Shown here: positions 1 to 6,410 of the stretch, piece after piece
Position numbering within the stretch: position 1 is the first letter of the stretch
How the letters are laid out: each line of letters starts with the position of its first letter
NCBI GenBank assembly: GCA_030425055.1
Contig: JAUHVN010000046.1
Span: 1-12,506, forward strand
Reading direction: 5' to 3'
Length of the DNA: 12,506 nt
Origin: Actinomycetes bacterium
Lineage (GTDB): Bacteria; Actinomycetota; Actinomycetes; Actinomycetales; Microbacteriaceae
The notes under the pieces: model-generated
Told to the model about the DNA's origin: nothing
Database searches by the model: none
What the model saw: the letters and a program-made list of their open reading frames with translations, nothing else
Program-made: the position numbers and the translations under genes

Positions 1-1
1 G

Positions 2-139
2 ACGTTCGTGCTGTTCACGACCGGCTTCCTCGACCCCGGCTACCGCCGGTTCATCCAGCGACGGCTGCGCGAGCTGTTCGGCTTCGAGGGCTCGCCGATC
101 GTCATCAACATGCGGGTGCGCGAGCGTCGTCAGCGGTAG
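2..139 (+). CDS. der: GTPase Der (EngA), C-terminal fragment
   Basis: Only the last 45 residues are in the window, and the gene begins upstream. The fragment contains FTTGFLDPGYRRFIQ and ends with GSPIVINMRVRERRQR before TAG. This matches the KH-like C-terminal domain that follows the two GTPase domains in Der/EngA, where the segment from LDPGYRRF to FEGSPIVI is well conserved. Der is a tandem-GTPase factor acting in late 50S ribosomal subunit assembly. The GTP-binding motifs themselves lie outside the window, so the call rests on the C-terminal domain alone. A large inverted repeat begins 11 bases after the stop and may end the transcript. Confidence 0.88.
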   Translation, partial: TFVLFTTGFLDPGYRRFIQRRLRELFGFEGSPIVINMRVRERRQR

Positions 140-150
140 CGGCCTGTCGC

Positions 151-226
151 CCAGATCAGGTGATCCGGCGCACACAGGACGTAGAGCGGTCGAATCAGCC
201 TGTCTTCGCCGGATCACCTGATCTGG
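151..226. repeat. Perfect 20-bp inverted repeat after der
   Basis: Bases 151-170 are the exact reverse complement of 207-226. A further five pairs (174-178 with 199-203) can form after a three-base internal mismatch, leaving a loop of about 20 bases. Each arm contains its own smaller palindrome, GATCA-NN-TGATC (154-165 and 212-223). No T-run follows. It could be a terminator for der, a doubled operator, or a dispersed palindromic element. The sequence alone does not decide between these. Confidence 0.7.
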
Positions 227-233
227 CGGGGGC

Positions 234-323
234 GGATGCTGCAGGGCTGGATGCTGCAGGGCTGGATGCTGCAGGGTTGGATGCTGCAGGGGCGGACGCC
301 GCAGGGGCGGACGCCGCGGGCTA
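234..323. repeat. 15-bp tandem repeat, six units
   Basis: Six adjoining 15-bp units start at 234, 249, 264, 279, 294 and 309. Units 1 and 2 are identical (GGATGCTGCAGGGCT) and unit 3 differs by one base. Units 5 and 6 carry GGACGCCGC in place of GGATGCTGC. The unit length is a multiple of three. Read on the minus strand, the array continues the frame of the neighbouring acetyltransferase just past its stop codon (321-323, inside unit 6) and would encode repeated Pro-Ala-Ala-Ser-X. Such arrays change copy number by slippage, so strains are likely to differ here. Confidence 0.85.
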
Positions 324-737
324 CGTGCCGTACAGGGCCGGGCGGACCATCGCCGTGGCATCCGGGGTCGCGAACCCGAACTTCGCGTACATGCCGTGCG
401 CGTCGCCGGTGAACAGGGTCCAGCGGAAGCGCGCGCCGGGGCCTTCGTCGATCATGCGGCGCACGATGGCGGTGCCGATGCCGTGCCCGCGGGCGGCCTC
501 GAGGACGTAGACATCGGCGAGGTACGCGAAACCGGCACCGTCCGACACGGCGCGCGCGAAGCCGATCTGCTCGCCGGTGCCCGAGCGGTAGGCGCCGACG
601 ACGCGCCACGCGCTGTCGAGCTGGGTCTCGACGTCGGCGCGCGTGCGCCAGCGGCCCCAGTACGCCTCGGTCGAGAGGAACTCCCACACCCGGTCGCGGT
701 CGATCCGGGCCGGGTCGTCGTCGAGCTCGAAGTCCAT
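321..737 (-). CDS. GNAT family N-acetyltransferase
   Basis: This 138-residue protein has the length of a single GNAT domain, which transfers an acetyl group from acetyl-CoA to an amine. The acetyl-CoA loop is RGHGIG at residues 83-88, following ADVYVLEAA. A Trp/Tyr-rich segment lies near residues 19-32 (EFLSTEAYWGRW) and a C-terminal MYAKFGF at about 116-122. This layout matches the small acetyltransferase group with an N-terminal YW motif and a LADV strand; its substrate is unknown. The ATG at 737 has no clear Shine-Dalgarno sequence, but CAGAAT lies seven bases upstream, consistent with a leaderless message. It is divergent from the persulfide reductase gene. The stop codon lies inside a tandem repeat that would add 41 residues if read through. 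Confidence 0.82.
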   Translation of the reverse strand: MDFELDDDPARIDRDRVWEFLSTEAYWGRWRTRADVETQLDSAWRVVGAYRSGTGEQIGFARAVSDGAGFAYLADVYVLEAARGHGIGTAIVRRMIDEGPGARFRWTLFTGDAHGMYAKFGFATPDATAMVRPALYGT

Positions 738-743
738 TCCGGC

Positions 744-749
744 ATTCTG
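744..749 (-). promoter_or_regulatory. Putative leaderless -10 box of GNAT gene
   Basis: CAGAAT on the minus strand fits the loose actinobacterial -10 pattern NANNNT. Its last base is seven bases before the A of the ATG at 737, so transcription could begin at the start codon. A -35 element is not convincing. Confidence 0.35.
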
Positions 750-870
750 CCGTGCAGCGGGCCTGCCATGACGATCCACCGGCCACCGCGTGGCCCGGTC
801 CGGACCTCGAACGCCCCCGCGGGACGAAGGTCCCTGGTCGCGTCGCATCCGCGCCCGTACTCTTCGTGTG

Positions 871-881
871 TGGTCAGACCA
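871..881. promoter_or_regulatory. Palindromic operator candidate TGGTCAGACCA
   Basis: This perfect palindrome (TGGTC-A-GACCA) lies 21 bases before the ATG of the persulfide reductase gene, between a possible -10 (TACTCT, 858-863) and the ribosome-binding site. The half-site TGGTC resembles operators of the FadR branch of GntR regulators. That likeness comes from known consensus sequences. Which regulator binds, if any, is unknown, and no GntR gene is in the window. A second palindrome, GGTCCGGACC, lies at 797-806. Confidence 0.4.
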
Positions 882-902
882 TAGCCACCGCGGGAGGACA
901 CC

Positions 903-3386
903 ATGAAGAAGATCGTCGTCGTCGGAGGGGTCGCGGGCGGGGCATCCGTCGCCGCGAGAGCGCGTCGCCTCGATGAGACCGCCGAGATCATCGTGTTCGA
1001 GCGGGGCGAGTACGTGTCGTTCGCCAACTGCGGTCTGCCGTACCACATCGGCGAGGTCATCACCGATCGCAGCCGGCTGCTGCTGCAGACGCCCGAGAGC
1101 CTCAACGAGTCGCTCGCGATCGACGTGCGTGTCGCCACCGAGGTGCTCGCCGTCGACCCCGCGGCGCGCACGGTGACCGTCCGCGAGGCGCGGACCGGCC
1201 GGGAGTACACCGAGTCCTACGACGCGCTCGCCCTGTGCCAGGGCGCCGACCCGCTGCAGCTGCCGCTGCCCGGTGTCGATCTTCCCGGCATCCACGTGCT
1301 GCGCAACGTGAGCGACATGGACGGCATCAAGGCGCATCTGGATGCCGCCCTCGCCGCGGCGAAGGAGGAGCGCAGCGCCGTGCGCACCGTCGTCATCGGC
1401 GCGGGGTACATCGGTCTCGAGATGGCCGAGAACCTGCGCCACCGCGGTGCGGAGGTGACCGTCGTCGAGCTGAGCGATCAGATCATGCCGCCCCTCGACA
1501 AGGAAGTCTCGATCCCGGTCGAGCAGCACCTGCGCGGGCGCGGGGTCGAGCTGATCCTCGAGGCCGCGGCCGCCGCCTTCACGAAGGCCGCCGACGGCAC
1601 GCTGCGCGTCGAGCTGTCGAACGGGCACACGCTCGACGCCGATCTGGTGATCCTGTCGGCCGGAGTCCGACCGAACACGGCGCTCGCCGAGGCCGCCGGT
1701 CTCGAACTCGGGCCACGCGGCGGCATCGTCGTCGACACGCACATGCGCACCTCCGACCCGCACATCTGGGCGGCGGGCGACGCGGTCGAGACGGCGCACA
1801 CCGTGCTGCCCGGCACGTGGCTCACACCGCTCGCCGGTCCGGCCAACCGCGAGGCGCGCGTCGCGGCCGAGAACATGTGCGGACGCGACACCGAATACAC
1901 CTCGACGCAGGGCACGTCGATCGTGAAGGTCTTCGACATGACGGCCGGCGGCACGGGGGCCACCGAACGTCAGCTCGAGCGCGCGGGCGTCGGGTTCCGC
2001 ACGGTGCACGTGCATCCGTCGGGTCACGCCGGCTACTACCCGGGGACGGCGATGATGCACATCAAGGTGCTCTTCTCGCCTGACGACGGCCGGCTGCTGG
2101 GCGCGCAGATCGCCGGGTTCGACGGTGTGGACAAGCGGCTCGACGTGTTCGCCACCGCGATACGCCTCGGTGCGACCGTGCACGATCTCGAGACGCTCGA
2201 GCTCGCGTACGCGCCGCCGTTCGGCTCTGCGAAGGACCCGGTGAACATGGCGGGCTTCGTGGCGACCAACGTCCTGAAGGGCGACCTGCGCCTGTGGTAC
2301 GCCAAGGACTTCCCGGCCGCGGTCGAGGGTGCGCGCATCATCGACGTGCGCACGCCCGAGGAGTACGACATCTGGCACGTGCCCGGCGCCGAGAACGTGC
2401 CGCTGCCGACGATGCGGGATGCCTGCGAGGCGTGGGACCGCGCGACTCCGATCCGCCTGTACTGCGCGGTGGGCTTCCGCAGTTATCTCGCGTACCGCCT
2501 CCTGGTGCAGCGCGGGTTCGAGGATGTCGCGACGCTCTCGGGCGGGTCGCACACCTTCCGGTTCTGGCATGACCTCGAACCGGTCGGTGCACCGGCCAAG
2601 GCGCCCGAGATCGCGTACGCCGAGGCCGTCGACCTCATCGCGCAGACCCAGGGCTCGGGCGAGCTCGTCGACCTCGACTGCACCGGACTCGCGTGCCCCG
2701 GGCCGATCATGAAGCTGTCGAAGAAGATGGACGAGCTCGCCGCCGGTGACGATGTCGTCGTGCACGTGTCCGATCCCGGCTTCGCCGCGGACGGCCCGGC
2801 GTGGGCGTCGACGAAGGGGCACGCGCTGCTGTCGATGACGCCCGAGGGCCCCGGCTACGTCGCCACGTTCCGCAAGGGCGGCGCCCAGGCATCCGCGGCC
2901 GTCGCACGCCAGAACCTCGACCAGGTGTCGTTCGTCGTCTTCTCGGGCGATCTCGACAAGGTGCTCGCGGCGTTCATCATCGCCAACGGCGCGCTCGCGA
3001 TGGGCCAGAAGGTCGCGATGTTCTTCACCTTCTGGGGGCTCAACGCGCTGCGCCGCCAGGATCCGCCGGCACACGAGCGCCACCTTGTCGACCGCATGTT
3101 CGGCATGATGATGCCCTCGGGGCCCGAGAAGCTGCCGCTGTCGACGATGAACATGGCGGGTATGGGCCCTGCGATGATCAAGAAGGTCATGGAGGACCAC
3201 TCGGTGCCGAGCCTGCCCGACCTCATGGAGTCGGCGCGGCACGACGGTGCGCGGCTCATCGGCTGCACGATGACGATGGACCTGCTCGGCATCGCCGAGA
3301 CCGACCTGCTCGAGGGCATCGAACTCGGCGGCGTCGCGACCTTCCTCGGTGAGGCCCAGAAGTCGGGGACGACGCTGTTCATCTGA
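903..3386 (+). CDS. CoA-disulfide/persulfide reductase-rhodanese-TusA-DsrE fusion
   Basis: An 827-residue, four-domain sulfur-handling flavoprotein. Residues 1-450 form a class of pyridine nucleotide-disulfide oxidoreductase with a single active cysteine: FAD fold GGVAGG (8-13), Cys43 in SFANCGLPYHIG, NAD(P) site GAGYIGLEMAE (166-176), second FAD motif AAGDAVE (290-296), and Tyr436 in LAYAPPFGSAKDPVN. Residues about 465-560 are a rhodanese domain with Cys521 in CAVGFRS. Residues about 585-660 are a TusA domain with Cys593 and Cys598 in DCTGLACPGP. The rest is DsrE-like with Cys788 in LIGCTMTMDLLGI. All expected cysteines are present. Relatives such as CoADR-RHD and Npsr reduce CoA disulfide or low-molecular-weight persulfides with NAD(P)H. 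Here the TusA and DsrE parts suggest that the sulfur is passed on internally. GGGAGGA (892-898) supports the start. The natural thiol could be CoA or, in an actinobacterium, mycothiol; this is inference. Confidence 0.92.
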   Translation: MKKIVVVGGVAGGASVAARARRLDETAEIIVFERGEYVSFANCGLPYHIGEVITDRSRLLLQTPESLNESLAIDVRVATEVLAVDPAARTVTVREARTGREYTESYDALALCQGADPLQLPLPGVDLPGIHVLRNVSDMDGIKAHLDAALAAAKEERSAVRTVVIGAGYIGLEMAENLRHRGAEVTVVELSDQIMPPLDKEVSIPVEQHLRGRGVELILEAAAAAFTKAADGTLRVELSNGHTLDADLVILSAGVRPNTALAEAAGLELGPRGGIVVDTHMRTSDPHIWAAGDAVETAHTVLPGTWLTPLAGPANREARVAAENMCGRDTEYTSTQGTSIVKVFDMTAGGTGATERQLERAGVGFRTVHVHPSGHAGYYPGTAMMHIKVLFSPDDGRLLGAQIAGFDGVDKRLDVFATAIRLGATVHDLETLELAYAPPFGSAKDPVNMAGFVATNVLKGDLRLWYAKDFPAAVEGARIIDVRTPEEYDIWHVPGAENVPLPTMRDACEAWDRATPIRLYCAVGFRSYLAYRLLVQRGFEDVATLSGGSHTFRFWHDLEPVGAPAKAPEIAYAEAVDLIAQTQGSGELVDLDCTGLACPGPIMKLSKKMDELAAGDDVVVHVSDPGFAADGPAWASTKGHALLSMTPEGPGYVATFRKGGAQASAAVARQNLDQVSFVVFSGDLDKVLAAFIIANGALAMGQKVAMFFTFWGLNALRRQDPPAHERHLVDRMFGMMMPSGPEKLPLSTMNMAGMGPAMIKKVMEDHSVPSLPDLMESARHDGARLIGCTMTMDLLGIAETDLLEGIELGGVATFLGEAQKSGTTLFI

Positions 3387-3413
3387 CGCGGGCTCGGCCG
3401 GCTCGAGGTGTGT

Positions 3414-3419
3414 CAGGCT
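3414..3419 (+). promoter_or_regulatory. Putative leaderless -10 box of Nudix gene
   Basis: CAGGCT fits NANNNT and ends seven bases before the GTG at 3426. It was used in choosing that start, so it is not independent support. It would give the Nudix gene a transcript separate from the upstream reductase, only 39 bases away. Confidence 0.3.
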
Positions 3420-3425
3420 GGAACG

Positions 3426-4352
3426 GTGGTGAGGATCGAGCCGCTGAACCCGAACGGGCCGCGCCCGCTCGCGCACCGTGATCCGGGCGATGCGTGGGTC
3501 GTGGCGGACGACGGTACGCGGTACTGGGGTCGGTTCGGTGCCGCCGGCCTGCTGGCGATCGATGCCGCGGGTCGCGTGCTGTTGCAGCACCGCGTCTCGT
3601 GGAGCCACTTCGGCGACACGTGGGCGCTGCCCGGCGGGGCGCGGCACCAGGGCGAGTCGGCATGCGACGGGGCGCTGCGAGAGGCACGCGAAGAGGCCGG
3701 CGTCCCGGTCGGCGCGATCCGGCCGCGGCTGACGAGCGTATTCGACCTCGGCTACTGGTCGTACACGACGCTCGTCGGCGACGCGGTCGTGCCGTTCGAG
3801 CCCGCGATCACCGACCCCGAGAGCCGCGAGCTGGCGTGGGTGCCGGTCGACGAGGTCGACGCGCGCCCGCTGCATCCGGGCTTCGCGGACAGCTGGCGGA
3901 TGCTGCGTCCCGAGCTGTCGCGCCGCCCCGCGGTCGTCGTCGATGCCGCGAACGTCGTGGGCTCGGTGCCCGACGGCTGGTGGCGCGATCGCGCCGGCGC
4001 GGCCGAGAGGCTGCTGTCGCGACTCGCGACGATCGATCGCGACGGTGTGCCGGCGGCCGTGCTCGACCTGCCCGAGCACACGTGGTTCCCCGAGTGGACG
4101 GTCGTGCTCGAGGGGCAGGCGCGCCGCGCGGCCGACGTGGTGACGGATGCCGGAGAGGCGGCATCCGCTGTCCGAGTCGTGCGGGCGCCCGGTGAAGGCG
4201 ACGACACGATCGCCGCCGAGGCCGCCGCTCTCGTCAACGCCGGACGCGAGGTGACGGTCGTGACCGGCGACCGCGAGCTGGCCGCGCGCGTGACGGACGC
4301 CGGCGCCGCCGTGCGCGGCGCCCGCTGGCTGCTCGACCTGCTGCCCGCCTGA
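3426..4352 (+). CDS. Nudix hydrolase fused to NYN/PIN-like nuclease domain
   Basis: A 308-residue protein with two domains. The N-terminal half is a Nudix hydrolase with a complete Nudix box at about residues 71-93: GGARHQGE, seven residues, then REAREEAGV. This fits GX5EX7REUXEEXGU, so it should cleave a nucleoside-diphosphate-linked substrate with a divalent metal. From about residue 168 the sequence changes to VVVDAANVVGS (Asp173, Asn176), later GDDTIAAEA (Asp259, Asp260) and VVTGDREL (Asp282). This acidic pattern resembles NYN/PIN-fold metal-dependent ribonucleases of the YacP type. The nuclease call rests on motifs only. A pairing of nucleotide clean-up with RNA cleavage is suggested, but no substrate can be named. 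GTG at 3408 (six residues longer) and GTG at 3429 are alternative starts. No strong ribosome-binding site is visible for any of the three. Confidence 0.85.
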   Translation: MVRIEPLNPNGPRPLAHRDPGDAWVVADDGTRYWGRFGAAGLLAIDAAGRVLLQHRVSWSHFGDTWALPGGARHQGESACDGALREAREEAGVPVGAIRPRLTSVFDLGYWSYTTLVGDAVVPFEPAITDPESRELAWVPVDEVDARPLHPGFADSWRMLRPELSRRPAVVVDAANVVGSVPDGWWRDRAGAAERLLSRLATIDRDGVPAAVLDLPEHTWFPEWTVVLEGQARRAADVVTDAGEAASAVRVVRAPGEGDDTIAAEAAALVNAGREVTVVTGDRELAARVTDAGAAVRGARWLLDLLPA

Positions 4353-4359
4353 CAGGCGG
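4345..4359 (+). terminator. Short hairpin over the Nudix stop codon
   Basis: CCGCCT (4345-4350) pairs perfectly with AGGCGG (4354-4359) around a three-base loop that overlaps the TGA. It lacks a following T-run, so termination is possible but weakly supported. Confidence 0.35.
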
Positions 4360-4405
4360 CACACACCCACCTCACCGGCACCGCCGAGGGCTTGTGGATG
4401 TCCGT

Positions 4406-4440
4406 GTCCCACTTCCGGTCACTCGCGTCCCACTTCCGGT
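4406..4440. repeat. 14-bp direct repeat, two copies 21 bp apart
   Basis: GTCCCACTTCCGGT occurs at 4406-4419 and 4427-4440 in the convergent gap between the Nudix gene and the S4 gene. No transposase or coding fragment is visible nearby. Multiple short repeats of this kind occur at the ends of IS21-type insertion sequences, so a decayed element end is one reading. That is a weak inference from pattern only. Confidence 0.55.
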
Positions 4441-4480
4441 TGACGCGGGCGCCCGTTGTGAGCAGAAAGCGGGACACGCG

Positions 4481-4495
4481 GCCCCGCCCGGGGGC
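4481..4495 (-). terminator. GC hairpin after the S4 gene
   Basis: GCCCC (4481-4485) and GGGGC (4491-4495) form a five-pair stem around a five-base loop, nine bases past the stop of the minus-strand S4 gene. It may end that operon, and also transcripts arriving from the Nudix gene. No T-run is present. Confidence 0.4.
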
Positions 4496-4503
4496 GAGCG
4501 AGG

Positions 4504-4863
4504 TCAGGCGCGGCCGCGGAAGCGGTCGATCTCGCGGCGTTCGCGCTTGGTCGGGCGCCCGGCGCCGCGGTCGCGTTGGGCGACGACGGGGGCCGGATCG
4601 CGCGGGGGAGTGCGGTCCTCGGCCGCCTCGGCGGCGGGCGCCGCACCGACGCGCTTCGCGATCGGCTTGCGCACGACGAGGATCCGGTCGAAGCCGTGGA
4701 CCCGCACCCGCAGCTCGTCCCCGACACGCACCGCCTGGGCCGCCTTCACGCGGTCGCCGTTGACGCGCACGTGGCCGGCGCGGCACGCGGTCGTGGCCGC
4801 CGAGCGGGTCTTGTAGACGCGGACCGCCCACAGCCAGGCATCCACCCGCACCGAATCGCTCAC
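4504..4863 (-). CDS. S4 domain RNA-binding protein (Hsp15-like)
   Basis: A 119-residue protein. Residues about 5-48 form an S4 RNA-binding domain: VRVDAWLWAVRVYKTRS, then AGHVRVNGDRVK and VGDELRVRV. The tail is basic and ends GRPTKRERREIDRFRG (102-117). The size and the S4-plus-basic-tail layout match the HslR/Hsp15 group, whose E. coli member binds 50S subunits carrying stalled nascent chains. The same role here is inferred. The GTG start at 4863 overlaps the TGA of the upstream lysoplasmalogenase gene as GTGA, so the two are probably translated by coupling. The two functions show no obvious link beyond that. Confidence 0.88.
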   Translation of the reverse strand: MSDSVRVDAWLWAVRVYKTRSAATTACRAGHVRVNGDRVKAAQAVRVGDELRVRVHGFDRILVVRKPIAKRVGAAPAAEAAEDRTPPRDPAPVVAQRDRGAGRPTKRERREIDRFRGRA

Positions 4864-5543
4864 GGCGCCGCCGTGCGCAGACGGGATTCGCGACCGAGGC
4901 CCAGCCGCTCCGAGACGACAACACCGGCCGCGAGCAGGCCCTGGCCCGCGGTGTAGGTGAGCATGACGAGCGGGCTCGTCCAGTCGGGCATCGCGTCGGG
5001 CAGGAACAGCCGGAACGCCAGGATCGAGTCGGATGCCAGGAACAGCACGCCGCCCCACACGATGAGCGGATGACAGCGGGATGCCGCGACCGCCGTTCCG
5101 CCGAGCACGAGCCCGTAGAGCGCGACCGGCACGAGGAGCCCGCCGAGGTGCGGCCAGAGCACCGCGAGCAGCACGCCGTACCAGACGGCGTAGACCAGCG
5201 CCCACGGCGGCACACGCCGCAACGGGACCTCGCGCCAGAACAGCCAGATGTACGCGACGTGGGCGAGGCCGAAGCACAGCAGCATCATCGGCACTTCGGG
5301 CATCCCCACGAAGAACGTGCCGGCGCCGTCGCCGAGCCACGAGAAGGCGATCGCGACGTAGAGCAGCGTGAAGGCGAGGGTGGCGGTCAGTCCGCGCGCC
5401 GCCCACATCGCGCACAGCGCGAGCACCGGCATGAGGGCGAGCTTCGTGGGCGCGGCGATCTGATCGAACCCGAGGGCGAGCGCCACCACGTGCGCCGCCG
5501 AGACGAAGATGTACGGCGAGAACGCGATCCACAGGCGCGGCAT
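4860..5543 (-). CDS. Lysoplasmalogenase (YhhN/TMEM86 family)
   Basis: A 227-residue polytopic membrane protein with about seven to eight hydrophobic segments. It shows the family landmarks: PTKLALMP (32-39), SWLGD (68-72), CFGLAHVAYIW (90-100), SDSILAFR (171-178) and TYTAGQGLLAAG (196-207). Members cleave the vinyl-ether bond of lysoplasmalogens or act on related lysolipids. The acidic residues of SWLGD and SDS are the expected functional ones. The length is normal for the family. The ATG at 5543 has a good ribosome-binding site (AAGGAG) six bases upstream. The physiological substrate in an actinobacterium is uncertain. Confidence 0.85.
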   Translation of the reverse strand: MPRLWIAFSPYIFVSAAHVVALALGFDQIAAPTKLALMPVLALCAMWAARGLTATLAFTLLYVAIAFSWLGDGAGTFFVGMPEVPMMLLCFGLAHVAYIWLFWREVPLRRVPPWALVYAVWYGVLLAVLWPHLGGLLVPVALYGLVLGGTAVAASRCHPLIVWGGVLFLASDSILAFRLFLPDAMPDWTSPLVMLTYTAGQGLLAAGVVVSERLGLGRESRLRTAAP

Positions 5544-5652
5544 GCGGGCTCCTTGCTGTTGCTCGTCGGCGAGTCGGGCGGCCGGTGCCCACCATCGTCC
5601 CACGGCGGCGGTCGCGCGCGTTGCGCGAGGGCGCGAGCCGCGCGTCGGTCAA

Positions 5653-5722
5653 GCGAGTGCTCCTGTTCGATGCATCCGCTCCGCCCATAGTCGGCGCAGT
5701 CGCACCGAACAGGAGCACTCGC
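5653..5722. repeat. 17-bp perfect inverted repeat
   Basis: GCGAGTGCTCCTGTTCG (5653-5669) is exactly repeated in reverse at 5706-5722. After one mismatch the stem can continue by three pairs (5671-5673 with 5701-5703), leaving a loop of 28 bases. It begins 16 bases past the stop of the second GNAT gene and lies about 110 bases upstream of the lysoplasmalogenase start. It may end the GNAT transcript or be a dispersed palindromic element. The rest of the gap 5544-5737 shows nothing else I recognise. Confidence 0.75.
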
Positions 5723-5737
5723 GCTCGCGGGCCCCGT

Positions 5738-6322
5738 TCAGCCGGCGAGGTCGAGCGAGACGATCACCCGCTCGGGCTTCGGGCGCGCGACCTCGCGGAA
5801 CCCCGCCGCGAGGAACGTCGACACGACGCCGGTGAACAGGCTGTTCGCGCTGCGGCGCGGCGACTGGTCGGGGTCGATCGGGTACGCCTCGATCACGCGG
5901 GCGCCGTGTGAGCGCGCGTGATCGACCGCGGCGTCGAGCAGCCTTGCGTTGAGCCCCTCGCCGCGATGTTCACGGCGCACCACGAAGCACGTCATCGCCC
6001 ACACGCTCGGGTCGTCCCACGCCTCCTCGCTGTTCGGTGCGAACGCCTTGGTGCGCGCGAGTCGCACCTGCGCGGTGCGGGGGCCGACGCGCACCCAGCC
6101 CACCGCTTCGCCGTCGACGTACGCGATGAGTGCGGGGGCGACGGATGCCTCGAGCTCGGCGCGCAGCATCCCCTCGCGTTCGTCGCGGGTCGAGCCGTTG
6201 AACTCGGCGTTCGTGATCGTCCACCACTGGCACTGGCAGGACGCGCCGTCGCCGCCGCCTGTGAGGGCGTGCTCGACATCGTCGGCGCGGTCGACGGTGG
6301 CGGGCTCGATCGTGATCGGCAT
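5738..6322 (-). CDS. GNAT family N-acetyltransferase (CQCQWW type)
   Basis: A 194-residue protein with one GNAT domain. The acetyl-CoA loop is RGEGLN at residues 120-125, preceded by the strand WAMTCFVVRREH. The N-terminal region carries CQCQWW (29-34), an aromatic/Cys motif found in a group of otherwise uncharacterised GNAT proteins. A C-terminal FTGVVSTFLAAGFREVAR (163-180) matches the usual last strands. The substrate cannot be told from sequence. The ATG at 6322 is favoured because homology begins there and TACCGT, a good -10, lies seven bases upstream; GAGG just before the ATG is an alternative ribosome-binding signal. Confidence 0.82.
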   Translation of the reverse strand: MPITIEPATVDRADDVEHALTGGGDGASCQCQWWTITNAEFNGSTRDEREGMLRAELEASVAPALIAYVDGEAVGWVRVGPRTAQVRLARTKAFAPNSEEAWDDPSVWAMTCFVVRREHRGEGLNARLLDAAVDHARSHGARVIEAYPIDPDQSPRRSANSLFTGVVSTFLAAGFREVARPKPERVIVSLDLAG

Positions 6323-6328
6323 GGCCTC

Positions 6329-6334
6329 ACGGTA
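6329..6334 (-). promoter_or_regulatory. Putative leaderless -10 box of second GNAT gene
   Basis: TACCGT on the minus strand fits TANNNT fully and ends seven bases before the start codon at 6322. It is the best of the five such boxes in this window. Confidence 0.4.
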
Positions 6335-6410
6335 GCGCCGGGCGGCGACAGCGGCGAGCGGATCCGCGGATCCGCGGTGCCGTCGGCGCGCCGCCGGGTG
6401 CAGGAAGACG

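Noticed and set aside
234..323. CRISPR-like array
   Set aside because: The 15-bp units are directly adjacent without spacers, so this is a simple tandem repeat.
160..510. Plus-strand frame with Gly-Ala/Leu-Asp-Ala-Ala repeats
   Set aside because: The repeats come from the 15-bp array, and the rest is antisense to the GNAT gene. There is no ribosome-binding site.
321..4412. Minus-strand frame open for over 1,300 codons across the reductase and Nudix genes
   Set aside because: It is antisense to well-identified proteins and rich in Arg/His, as expected from third-position G/C bias. Only its last 138 codons, the GNAT gene, look like a real protein.
4406..4440. attL/attR-like integration site
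   Set aside because: There is no integrase, no tRNA boundary and no foreign cargo between the copies; they are only 21 bases apart.
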